DNA of 64,000 nt. Source: Amphibalanus amphitrite (taxonomy: Eukaryota; Arthropoda; Thecostraca; Balanomorpha; Balanidae). The notes under the pieces were generated by a model, which saw only the letters and a program-made list of their open reading frames with translations, searched no databases and was not told the DNA's origin. The translations under genes and the position numbers were made by a program. Positions 10,849 to 22,800 of the stretch are shown here, in pieces; position 1 is the stretch's first letter, and every line of letters begins with the position of its first letter. The stretch lies in assembly GCF_019059575.1 (NCBI RefSeq), contig NW_024882729.1, forward strand, positions 145,897-209,896, given 5' to 3'.

Positions 10849-13800
10849 CTGTGAAGAAAAGGTGGGCAGTTGGGTGTGTAATGTGTATAAAATATGCCGC
10901 GAAAGACCACGTCTCAAGAGCGTCACAACCGTCCTTTCTCAGTAATTATACCTAACACAAAACATAATCTAACCTGACTCAAACTTACTACAACCTACCA
11001 ATCTACCAACCTACAACCTACAACCTATAACCTACAAATTCTTCTGCGGCATATATACCGTGGTGGTAAATATGGTTTGTGGCATATATGAATGCCCCCC
11101 CCCCCCCCCCCGCGGGCAATGGATTAGCTTTTACCGGCATTGTAGTTGGTGTGCCAGCCAACTGTGCTGTAAAGCCAGTTATGTTGAAAGTTGAAACTTT
11201 CAGTTTTTCCTTGACCTGACATTGACCTGACCTGTGACCTACGTAGGCAAACAATTGTGTGCTTCATAAATCCACCTTGTTGAAAGCTTACGATTGTCGT
11301 TTTCCCAGTCTTTAACCCGTGACCTGGTGGGGGGGGCTATTTTTTGCCCCCCCCCCCCTCCAGACTTTTCGATATATCTCCAGAACCGCTGGGCCGATCG
11401 TCACCAAACTTTCAGTACCCTCCCGGACATCAATTTTACATATGGTGACCAAAAATTTTTTCAAAGGCTATGATAGATTGACCGGAAATGACGTCAGAGT
11501 GACGTCATGTTCTGCCGTTTTCGACCCAAAAAAGGGTTTCGCGGGAAGAGCTGTCAGGCCTATAGCTTTTCAAATACAGAAAATGATAAGGACATAAAAG
11601 CTGTAGAATTGACAGGGCTACAAAACTGCTATCTCGGATTTTTGAAATTTTTGGATTTTGACCCCCAAAAATCAAAAAATATTTTTTTGGATATAATGAT
11701 CGAAAAATCCAAAAAGTTTTTTGAATTTCGCAAAAACCGGAATACATGTGATAGTCCTTACCGCCTTCCATCCACATACCAAATTTGAGATTGATAACTC
11801 TTTTTTGGCGAAGTTATAGCGAAAAAACTGTTCGAAATTGATGACGTCAAATTTTCAAACTCAATTTTTATCAATTCTAGACCCCGTAGCGCAAAACAAA
11901 GACCACCATTAGACTCCCCGTGACGAGCTGCATCGAATCAATACCCATTTTATGCAAAACTATCAATTTTAAAATTTGACCTTTTTTGGCCTGACCTTGA
12001 CCTGACCTTGACCTGAACTTAACCAGAAAGTGACCTAAGCCGTACCTGATAGTCTTATAACCAACACCATTGAGTTGGAAATGAAAAATTGGCCATAAAA
12101 CATGCATCACACAACCTTAGTAAAGTTGGGCTCATGTGACCTGACCTGTGACCCTCGGTGACCTGACCTGTGACCTGACCTGGTATTGTCAGTGACCTCT
12201 AATAGCAACATATCTACTAGGCAACTGACGCCCTATCGCTGATTCTCGACAAAATGCGTTTTCCTCGGTGTTATAGCGCATTCCCTAGAAGACCCGTGAA
12301 CGGTGAAACATTTCATCTTTGACCTGACCTGTGACGTCATCGGTGACCCCGAGGTCAATGAAATTTGGTTTCCCCCGACAAATTTGACTGGCCTTTCGAA
12401 CGCCGTTTGAATTTTGCGGATCCGTCCAGTAGTTTCGGAGATACGAGGGGGGCAAAAAATAGCCCCCCCCCCCCCACCAGCTCGCGTTATAAACAGACCC
12501 CACCAGGGCGCGGGTTAAATGACCATCCCTTCGGAAGTTAGACAAGGGGCAGAATCCCCCCCCCCCCCCCCGTGGAGCGCTTATGGCTGAATAGCCCAGC
12601 TGGGAGCGGGCTAAATACCTAATGTTTTGGCCCAGAACGAACACTAATCGTGTTATAGAATGAGCCAGATTGTGTTGAAAGCTGGCCATCAAACTCAAAG
12701 TAAACGAAACATGTGTGCACATTACACAAATGATATCCGTATTCGCTTTTATTTGGATATGGTTTGGTCATCTACAATGTAAGCATTCATGAGACACTAA
12801 AAGCTAATGGCCCTCAGCAGCGAAGCGCTAAGGGCCATCATAGAATATGCTGATTGCTGATGACATTTGCTAATCGTTCTGCTAATAACTAAGCCCACAG
12901 TCGTCAACGGCTGGCCAGCGGCCGTCACAGCAGTGGAGCATTTTGGTGGTCTGGCTGGACCATTCTTCGGCATGGTAACTCCAGACCTTGATTATGCCGA
13001 GCCGGCCGTATAACATTGTTAATGCCAACCCTTGGCTCCACCGCCAAGGTATAGACGGCTCCAACGTTCCACCGCCACTTCCCACAATCACGCATGATTA
13101 TTTCATGAGCTTTTGTGAGGTTCAACCAGCGTTTTAACATGACTTGCCTCCGCGATCTATTACGTTAAATGTTCTGCGATGTTCATGGTGGTGTTTCGAG
13201 GGAAACACATTCCTCATCGTTGCAAACGATGACCTGTGACATTGGTACAAAATGCCAGCGTTCGTGACAGATGCGTGTCACAGTTTTGAAGGAACGTATC
13301 ATGTGTAAAATGAACCATGGGTGCAAGAGTCTCCGATTAAATTTAACAAAAAAAAAAGTTAAGCTTTTTCAAAAGTGTTACAGACACTGAGACTTGGCGT
13401 TCTACACTACAAACCAGGGACGTAGCAAGGGGGAGGGGGAGGGGGCCGTGCCCCCCCCCCCCCCAAGATCCCCCCTGAAGGGGAGAAATAAAATGAAATT
13501 CAACAAAAATAAAATAGATAAAAAGAACTGCACCAAACCCCCAAAAATAGTGGGCCAAATCCGAAAAGTTTTCCTATTTGGAGGGGGTGCAACACTAGGT
13601 CGCGACCTTTGGCCCCTCCCTGAGCAAAATCCTGGCTACGTGCCTGCTACAAACCTTTCCATTTTTCTCCGGCACCACCTGCGGACTGGAACTGTCAGTG
13701 TATGATAACCTGTAAACGAGACAAAACATTCGGTGTGAGGGGCAGAGAAAAACTACGGCACTACACTACCGTGTAATTCATTTCTGAAATCCATTCTGCT

Positions 13801-16800
13801 ATATTATTGACATAATCGTACCTACCATAAGTCATAGTTATTAGTTCTAGAGTCATTGAACGTGCCTTAGCTGACTTCTCTGAGGCGCTGTGTAGGCGGC
13901 CGACGGTGACATAGCGCCGAATGATAAATTATCGAATGCTTTCCTACACACTGCCAAACGCTAATGCAATCAACAATAGCCTCTAATTGCTCGGCTTATT
14001 CTTGTCAACGATTCAGTTCATCCACGGCACAATGCTCACACACTGTTAAAAAAGATTAGCAGTTTAGTGCTAAATCGTGCGCTATTCATTTGCTAATCAG
14101 GTTGTATTTTGCACCTTCATACTTTTTACGAACTTTTTCCTAGTTTTCTATGGCATTCCTTTCATTTTAGCAGGCTCAATTGGTAGCTTCCTACACTGTA
14201 AAAAAAAGTTAAGTAGTTTACCTGCTATTCTCGCGCCAAATTTCAGCACTTTATAGCTGCTATTTTCGGCTGCTAACAGCGCTGTAAATCGGTTCCAGCT
14301 AAAATTTTAGTAGCCTTAAGCTGCTAAATTACCTGCTAATCGTGGTGCTAATTAACGTGTTGCGTTTATGCACCCTAAAATAGCAGCTATGAGCTGCTGA
14401 AATTTGGCGCGAGAATAGCAGGTAAACTGCTTAACTTTTTTACAGTGTACTTGTTCTGCTGGACCTGCTATTTAAGCTGCTAAAAGACATGTTTTGCAAA
14501 GGTGCTAAATCATTGGCGGGAAAGGTTAGCATCATAGGACTGATACCAAACGGCGAGTACATAAAAGTCTGCTAAACGACTGCTAACTTTTTGTGTTTGT
14601 AAATTTGTAGCAGTTTTAGCCTGCTAGACCGATTGCGCACTTCCGCGCGGCGGCGCCATTTTATTATTGAAGTGTTAGACGGTGCTGCAGTGCATCCAGG
14701 TGCGTCGCGACATTCCGACCGGACTGTGCAGTGCATGTGTGTCGAGTGGACGTGGTGTGGGATCACCGTGAGATGAGTGTGTTCCTTATGTTGAAATTTG
14801 TTAGTGTCGTCTGAAGAAATTGAATAGCATTTTCCTGGGCTGGCGTGTGGTTACCGAGTATGGGTAACGGCCGGCGTGGCCGCGTGTGCTCGCTGGTGAG
14901 AATACGTCATGCCTTCGGGCTGTGCAGTGGGCACGGCAGCTGCCGACCGGCGCGGATACGTTTATGCGTGTTGACTGTTGCTGCTCTGGTCTTACGCGCG
15001 ATTATCGAGTGTGCAGCCAGCATGTGCTCGCTGGTTGGGACCAGCTGCCACCATACTCTGCACGGCAGCCGTCCGACCGGCACCGATTTTCTGTGGTTTG
15101 TGGCACACCGCTGCTATGTTACGCTCATGGGGTGTGGTTTTGAAGTCCTAAAAGTGCGTGCTTTGAGTTGCGTGCGTTAATTAAGTTGCGTGCGTGCCTA
15201 ATAGGGTAGGTATGCAGGCGTTCGGCATTGTCAGCGGCCATTTATTTCGCATTGCGTTAATTTTACGTATGGATATAACTTGTAATTGAGTTTATGAGGT
15301 GCAAAATTTAGCAGTTTAAAATTGTTAATATGATGCTAAGTGGTGACTTCTTTCGTTTTTAGCAGTCATTTAGCACAAAATAACGAACTTAAAACGGCTG
15401 AAATTTGGCGCCGAGGGTAGGGTTAGTAAATGCAACACGTTAATTAGCACCACGAATAGCAGGTAATTTAGCAGCTCAAGGCTACTAAAATTTTAGCAGG
15501 AACCGATTAACAGGGCTGATAGCAGCCGAAAATAGCAGTTAAAAAGTGCTGAAATTTGGCGCGAGAATAGCAGGTGAAACTGCTAACCTTTTTTACAGTG
15601 CAGGACCATGGAATGCTGCGATCGATATAGTCAATAGATAAAGGCCACGGACTACTGAGCAATAACACTAAATTTGCTATTTCGCTGAAAGGTATCATGC
15701 GTTCGAATTGAAAAATTAAAGGTGTAGCTAGTCCTCACCTTAGGACAACGATGTACTCGACGATAGTGAAGAGCACGAAGACGATGCAGGTCAGGTTCCA
15801 GATGTCCAGAGCTTTTACGTAGCTCACCTCTGGCATGCTCTGGCTGCGGCAAACCATGGGTAGGATGTCACTTCACTACCATGATGCATTGTGGCCGTTT
15901 TCACGACGGGACGTTCGCGGTGGAACCTATTTGATACCTGGAAAGTACCAACCTTTTAATGCCTTATAATCCTTACAACTGATTTCTTTTGCCTTCAAAA
16001 TATGTTAAAAAGTTGTAATCCAGGCAATTTTTGACATCAAATTGCTTATTTCTTTATCAACAAAGCAATTTTCGGTTCTAGTAGCCCACCTTTCGACTAT
16101 GAGGGATCAAATCAGCCTGGCAACTAGATACCCGGCTCCTGTTTCACCGGCCCGACACTGCGCGCGCCCTGGTGGCGCCTGGGCGCAACAAAATCGCCGC
16201 CGCCTCAGCAGTGACCTTGACCTCCGCCGTCTGCCGCGGCTCCAAAGCCAAGCCAGCGTGGAATTGGGAGCGCTCGGTCACCTGCAGCTGGCAGCTCAGT
16301 ATGTTTTCTAATCATTGTACCTACTAGCAGTATATCGATTTGAAAATGTCACAAATGTGCTTACGCATTAGGTCTTCGTGAGTAGTAAACCTTTAGATTA
16401 AATAAATTAATGTAATGTTTAATAGATAAACAGCAAAGTAACTGACCGCTCATTCGAAAGCTGGGAAACCTACTATAAATAACTACTAAAATTCCTGAGG
16501 AACCAAAGGACCAAACAGGGCATCAAATAGATGCCTGCTATTCCGTCGTGAAAACGGCCTGTATGATCATGTTAGCATCGCCGTGTGATAGCACGGTGGT
16601 GCCATTGTGCTAACACGGATACTCCCGTTATTTCATCATGCATCATGTGATGCCGCCATGATCCCGGCATATGGTATCACCATGTGATCCCGGCGATGAG
16701 TATACTTACACGTTGGCGTTGAAGAGGCCCGTTAGTGTCAGCAGAGTGGTGATCACCAGCACCATTCTGCCCGGCACCAGTTCTGGAGGGACCTGAGGTC

Positions 16801-19800
16801 AAACAGCTAGTGTCAGTGGGGTGGTGATCACCAACACCATTCTGCCTGGCACCAGTTCTGGAGGGACCTGGGGTCAAACGGTTAGTGTCAGTACGGTGAT
16901 GTGTCTGATCACCAACACCATTCTGCCCGGCACCAGTTCTGGAGGGTCCTGGGGTCAAACAGTTAGTGTCAGTGGGGTGGTGATCAATATCACCATTCTG
17001 CCCTGCACCAGTTCTGGGAGGATCTGAGGTCAAACGGAACAGTTGGGGTCAGCGCAAACAGAGTGCTTCCAATCGCTCTGTGAGTTATAAATACTTTGTG
17101 ATGCGGTCGGTTGAATATTCCTTTCCTGTTACTTTTTCTATTGATTACTGAAAGCTTGTGCTCGATATATAAATATACTTTGAGAAAGGATTGCGCTGTC
17201 CGATTGAAAAATAAGCCTGAGTGGTCCTGAAAAGGGCATTTCGAACTTATTCCAGCACGGATCAGTAAGAGTACAAACATATGCGATGCAGAATTTATGC
17301 AATTTGCAAGCTTTTACGATGCAAGCTGATAGGTATGCTTCAATGTTTAAACGAACGAAACGTTTATATGCAGCATCACACTACAGCCGACTACCGACAT
17401 TCAAGGGCCAAAGAATTACAGCCTTTTGAATAGTCTATTAGAAGTTCATAACACATAACACTTGAGCTCACCCAAAGCGACAGCCAGCTGACGAAGATGA
17501 GCATAAAGCTGGGCACGAATACGGACAGGACAGAGTTCCGCACTTTGCGCGTCAGCAGCACCTCGAAGCTGACCTCACTCAGGGCCCCTGAGGGCACAGA
17601 GCGCACCGATTACACATCATGCTTTCACAATTGATTGTGAGGGAAACTGCGGGAGCGAAGTTATCCCAGTGCGTTGTTATTAGTGGTGTGGAGACGTTCA
17701 TTTTTCAGCACCGTTAATTCAATTTACTGCGGGGATTAAAACTTACAGTGTCTTCTAAAATTCAGGAGAATAGGTCAGAAGATTGCTAGACAATAACCGA
17801 GAGCTCCGAAACATAACCAGAATAAATAGGCTTAAAGAAAGTGGCATATTTCCTTCAACCCACGAGTTACTGGAAGAGGTCGGCGCTAAACGCCCCCACC
17901 TTTTCGCCGCAGTATAGCTATATAAGACTAGACGTCCAGTACGAGGCTCCATACTCCTAGTACAGTCTGTCTTAAAAGTACCGCGCAAAGTGGCGGTGGA
18001 TCCATCGAGCCTGACTGAGGAGGGGCCTGCTAAATTTGGGTCACCGAAGCAATGGACATCCTCGTCCATTCCGCAGCTCAATTGGTTCGGTGACTTTCAA
18101 ATTAAAGCAGACCTTTCTCGGTCAGGCTTTATGGATCCACCGCGACTTTGCGCGGTACTTTTAACCCACGAGCCGCTGGGGGGGGCATAAAGTTGCCCCC
18201 CCCTTTACGTTTTGTGAAATATCTCCGAAACCTGATGAGCTACGAACGTGAAACTTGGCATAGCTTCAAATGAATACCTAGGCAATGTTTGAGGAAAGTT
18301 TGGTGGTTGTAGCACCTAAGATGACGTCACAGTGACGTCATAAAGTTTTGTCGTTTTCCGATATGGACCGTTTCTGATGACGCTGAGCATGAAACTCGAC
18401 TGTAAATGAACTAGACAGCACCTGCTGTCATCCTAAAACATCTTACTACACTTCCATCTAGTTTCTGACCAATAATTGGCCCTTTATATTCGGTCCCATA
18501 TATGTGATGTATCGTGAGGAATATGAGAGTCGCAAATCTATAATTTCACTTATGACGTCACTGTGACGTCATTTCAAATGAGATCGACACCAAATTTGGA
18601 CACAACCTCGGCTAGGTATTCAGGAAGATGTGTGCAAAGTTTCGCTTCTCTATCTCTTCGCGTTGCGACGATATCGTCGCAGAAGTAAAGGGGGGGCAAC
18701 TTTATGCCCCCCCCCCCAGCGGCCGGCGGGTGGCGCGGAGGCCCAGCGGCCGCCGGGTTAAGACAGACTGTACATGTTACTGAAAGCCGAATTTCAAGTG
18801 TTTGACCTGACCTTGACCCGACCCGTAACCTCGACGTTCAACTTTCAAGCACTCATTCGAATCGTCTCGTTGCGTTCTTTCGTTTGCCGCCTAGTGCGTT
18901 GCGCTTCGCCTGTATTTGGTTCTCGAGATATCGGGTAGGGACATTTACCGCTCCCTTCCCCCTCCCCGAAGCAACTGGCGGGCGGCGAGATACCCCTGAA
19001 GCTGTCGGGTATTATTTGCGTATTTTACATTACACCTTAGCGGAGCGGGTGGCTCACCGGTGAGGGTATAGTCGACCTCTGGCTCGGCAATGCGTACATC
19101 ATCGACATTGAAACTGCGCGGCCGGGTGTCGAAATACAGCTCCACACCAGAGTGGTGCCAGGAAACCAGCATCACGTCATCAGTGTACATGTCTGAGGCA
19201 CACACAGGCGAACACACAGTGGGCGAGGTGGTTTTCCTGGGTGTAACAGAACATCGGGCAAAGTATACAATCACTTGTCACTAGACCACAATAATAGACA
19301 AGTTATACCAGTATAACGCCTTTTGGGGCGACTAACGGAGCGAGCGAGAGAGTGGGCCTTGCACGTGCGAAATTGCAAGGGGGTACCCCCAATTGACTTG
19401 TGCACGGCACCCTACTGACCGGTCTCTAGCGATGTGCCAAATTTGGGCACAATCGGCCCAGCCGTTCTCAAGATCTGGAAACGGCACCCTGCACGTGCGC
19501 ACGTGCAAAATGGGTCCCAACTGACTTGTGCACGGCACCCTACTAACCGGTCCCTAACTGTGTACCAAATTTGAGCGCAATCGTTCGAGCCGTTCTCGAG
19601 ATCTGGAAACGACCCCTGCACGTGCGCACGTGCAGCAGCACCCCAACTCTGGCACATGGATATGCAGTGCCTAGTGGGTGCCTACCTACATGCCAACTTT
19701 CAGCGCAATCGGCCAAGTAGTTACCGAGATATTGCAACAATTACAAAACTGACACCTCTTCGTTTTGCACGTGGCACGTGCATAAGGGATCACCCACATG

Positions 19801-22800
19801 CATCGGGAATAGTCCAATACTTGGTAGAAGGAATGAAGCTACCCTACAAAAATTACCGCATGTAAATCGGTCAAGTGGTTGCTGAGATATAAGCCTCGCA
19901 AAAGCGTCCGCACGGCCGGCCGGCCGGCCGGCCGCTCATACTCAGAAATTTCCGTTAATCTAAGGAAAGACTACGCTCGCTTCGCTCGCTCCGTAATTAT
20001 TTTACCTTAAATGACATTGAAAATAGTTACCTTAACAACAACAAGAATATCACAAATGATTTGTTTTAGAAATACCTCAATACAAAATTATACTTTTTTA
20101 ATGCATTTCTTGTTTTAGATTAAGTTTCGTTCACGGGCCATGATCACATCAATGCCAAAATATAAGATGATATATGCACCAGTATAACGCCTTTTGGGGC
20201 GACTGACGGAGCGAGCGAGAGGGTGGGCCTTGCACGTGCGAAATTTCGAGGGGGTACCTCCAACTGACGCACGGCACCTTACTAATCGGTCTCTAGCGAT
20301 GTGCCAAATTTGAGCACAATCGGCCCAGCCGTTCTCGAGATCTGGAAGCGGCACCCTGCACGTGCGCACGTGCAAAATTGAAAATGAGTCCCAACTGACT
20401 TGTGCACGGCACCCTACTAACTGGTCCCTAACCGTGTACCAAATTTGAACGCCATCGGTCCAGCCGTTCTCGAGATCTGGAAACGACCCCTGCACGTGCG
20501 CACGTGCAGTAGCACCCCAATTCTGGCACATGGGTATGCAGTGCCTAGTGAGTGCCTATACCTACATGCCAACTTTCAGCGCAATCGTCCAAGTACTTAC
20601 CGAGATACATAAGGGGTCACCCACATGCATCGGGAATAGTCCAATACTTGGTAGAAGGAATGAAGCTACCCTACAAAAATTACCGCGTGTAACAAGTGGT
20701 TGCTGAGATATAAACCTCGCAAAAGCGTCCGCACGGCCGGCCGGCCGGCCGCTCATACTAAGAAATTTCCGTTAATCTAAGGAAAGACTCCGCTCGCTTC
20801 GCTCGCTCCGTAATGAGTACATATGTACATGAATGTAAAAAGTATGATTTTGTAAGCTGGTCATTCAAAAACAATCAATTGATTTAACTAAATGCCTTAC
20901 ATTCAGCAATCACTTAACAAGTTAAGAGAATAGATAATTAAGTATTGAACGAGGAATATGATAACGGATGTGCCACAGACACTAATCGAGGACTACTTAC
21001 ATGTTTGCAATCTCAGCTTGCATCTCTGTTTATCCATTGGGTATCTTTCGTATGTAAAGTAGCACTGGCTTCTGACGACATAAAGCCCCGACTGGAACGA
21101 CAAAACTCTGATGCTTGTTTTATGAACAGGTGCTAGAACACTGTATGCAAACATTGCGCGACATTAGTCGATTCAATAATTAGCAAAAGTAGGTACCGTT
21201 GCAGTAACAACTCGCTGTTTGACAGTGTTTAGAATGACGTTCGTCCAAAAGAGCCTTTCATAGTTTTCCCCTTGACTTATAATGGGGAGGTCTCAAAATT
21301 GATCTCACCCTAGGTCACCGATGTTAAAATTCCGAGATAAACATTTTGTGCATATAACCGTTGCTTTTATCAATCGCTGAAGTTTCAAAGCGATTGGTCG
21401 TTCAGTGTAGGTATGGCAGACATGGAAAATTGTTGTGGGGGTGGAAGTCACTTGACGTGACCTGGCAGTGGCGACCTGACCTTGAGTGACCTTAGTCTGA
21501 AATTTTCGCATGTGCAAAAAATGGCGTGGTGTGCTTGCAAAAAAACCGCAGGGGGTGCTCAAACACCATCCCCCCAGCAGGTCGCGGGTTAAAAGCTAAA
21601 ATAGAAATAAAAATGCAATGAAAGAAGAAAGTGAACACTTCTTAACAAAATTGCTAAATAAATGCAATTTCATGCTTCAAACATTGCAGTGCTTTCCTAT
21701 GAGTTTCTTAGGCGTGCAGCATGCTATAGATGAGCACCGATGGTGATGTAACGCACGTGAATGATGGTCTTGTTCCGGAATAAGGTAACACCAGCAGCTT
21801 CTATCAGCAAGTACGGCTGCTTGATGCTCCGAACATTCACGAAAAACAGATCCGGGACCCATATCTTGTCCACTACTGACGTGTGTAGCTGCATAAAACT
21901 GGCATTACCTATAAAAATGTAATGATATATAGCGATGAGCATTACCCTAAATGCATAAAAAACTATTTAATAATCACGTTAATCACGTTTAGATTTTGCA
22001 TTTGCATCACAAGATAAGACAAACTTTACAGTGACACGACTTGCGAATATTCAACTTGGCTCTCGTGAAATATTGAACGTCATTGCTGGAGTCCTGAGCA
22101 GTGAGCACTATCTAGTGGCAATGGCGGGCTCCTCCGAACCCAGTACATGTAGGAAGTATGCACATTGTATTCAGCATGTGCGACTGATAGGCTTACCGGG
22201 CAAGGTGACGCGGGGATCCTCCCATATGGTGCGGATGTAGCAGCCCAGCTGTAAAACCTGTGGATAATGGTGACACTATGTGAAGACAGGGCACATTTAT
22301 AGAGATGGAAATGTGACTTGTGAGGGGTTTTCTGATTTATGCTATGTTGGCTTCATGTTTTTGTATCAATGTCAGGTGCATACTACATACCTTCCCTCGG
22401 TATCTACACTGAAAACAGTTTAACCCAGGGCCGACGAGTAAACTGGTGTTTCGCGGGTACCCCTATCCGCAACCATTTGTAACCACCCTCCCAGGAGTGC
22501 AGTAAGGTCCCATTGCAGTGTAGCCGTATCTGCCTCAGCGGTTATATCCGCTCAGAGCAGGTATGACTAAAAGGGGTTATCCTCCACGCCTACCCTTCGC
22601 CGACCAAGTCACGAGGGCCAAAAAAACTCCCACGCTTGACCATATTTGAGGGAAATTATCTACATTATGACAATCTCACACCTAGAAAACATCGGTGAGA
22701 ACGTTTCACATCGGTGGGAACGGTCAAATCGAATTCCCATAGAAAATTCGATATGACCCAGTCACCGGTAGTCGTACAGACCGCCCGAGATCAAGAAGAT

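Larger units (their letters stand above)
17857..19013. mobile_element. Diverged family C MITE carrying nested TTAA elements
   Basis: Left part (CAACCCACGAGTTACTGG, CGCTAAACGCCCCCACCTTT) and right part (TACTGAAAGCCGAATTTCAA, GTTGCGTTCTTTCGTTTGCC) match the copy at 53137-54070. It is split at a palindromic site ACAGTCTGTC-TTAA-GACAGACTGT by the two elements at 17972-18761. It lies between exons 6 and 7, its right end about 45 bp from exon 6. Confidence 0.65.

Noticed and set aside
16677..17033. 118-codon minus-strand frame with DPPRTGAGQNG-type repeats
   Set aside because: Wrong frame through the tandem TM2 acceptor copies.
19332..20531. Recurrent minus-strand frames ([20 protein letters not shown]) conserved among copies
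   Set aside because: Conservation follows from the CGAGCGAG repeat itself; frames shift and break between copies and match no known family.
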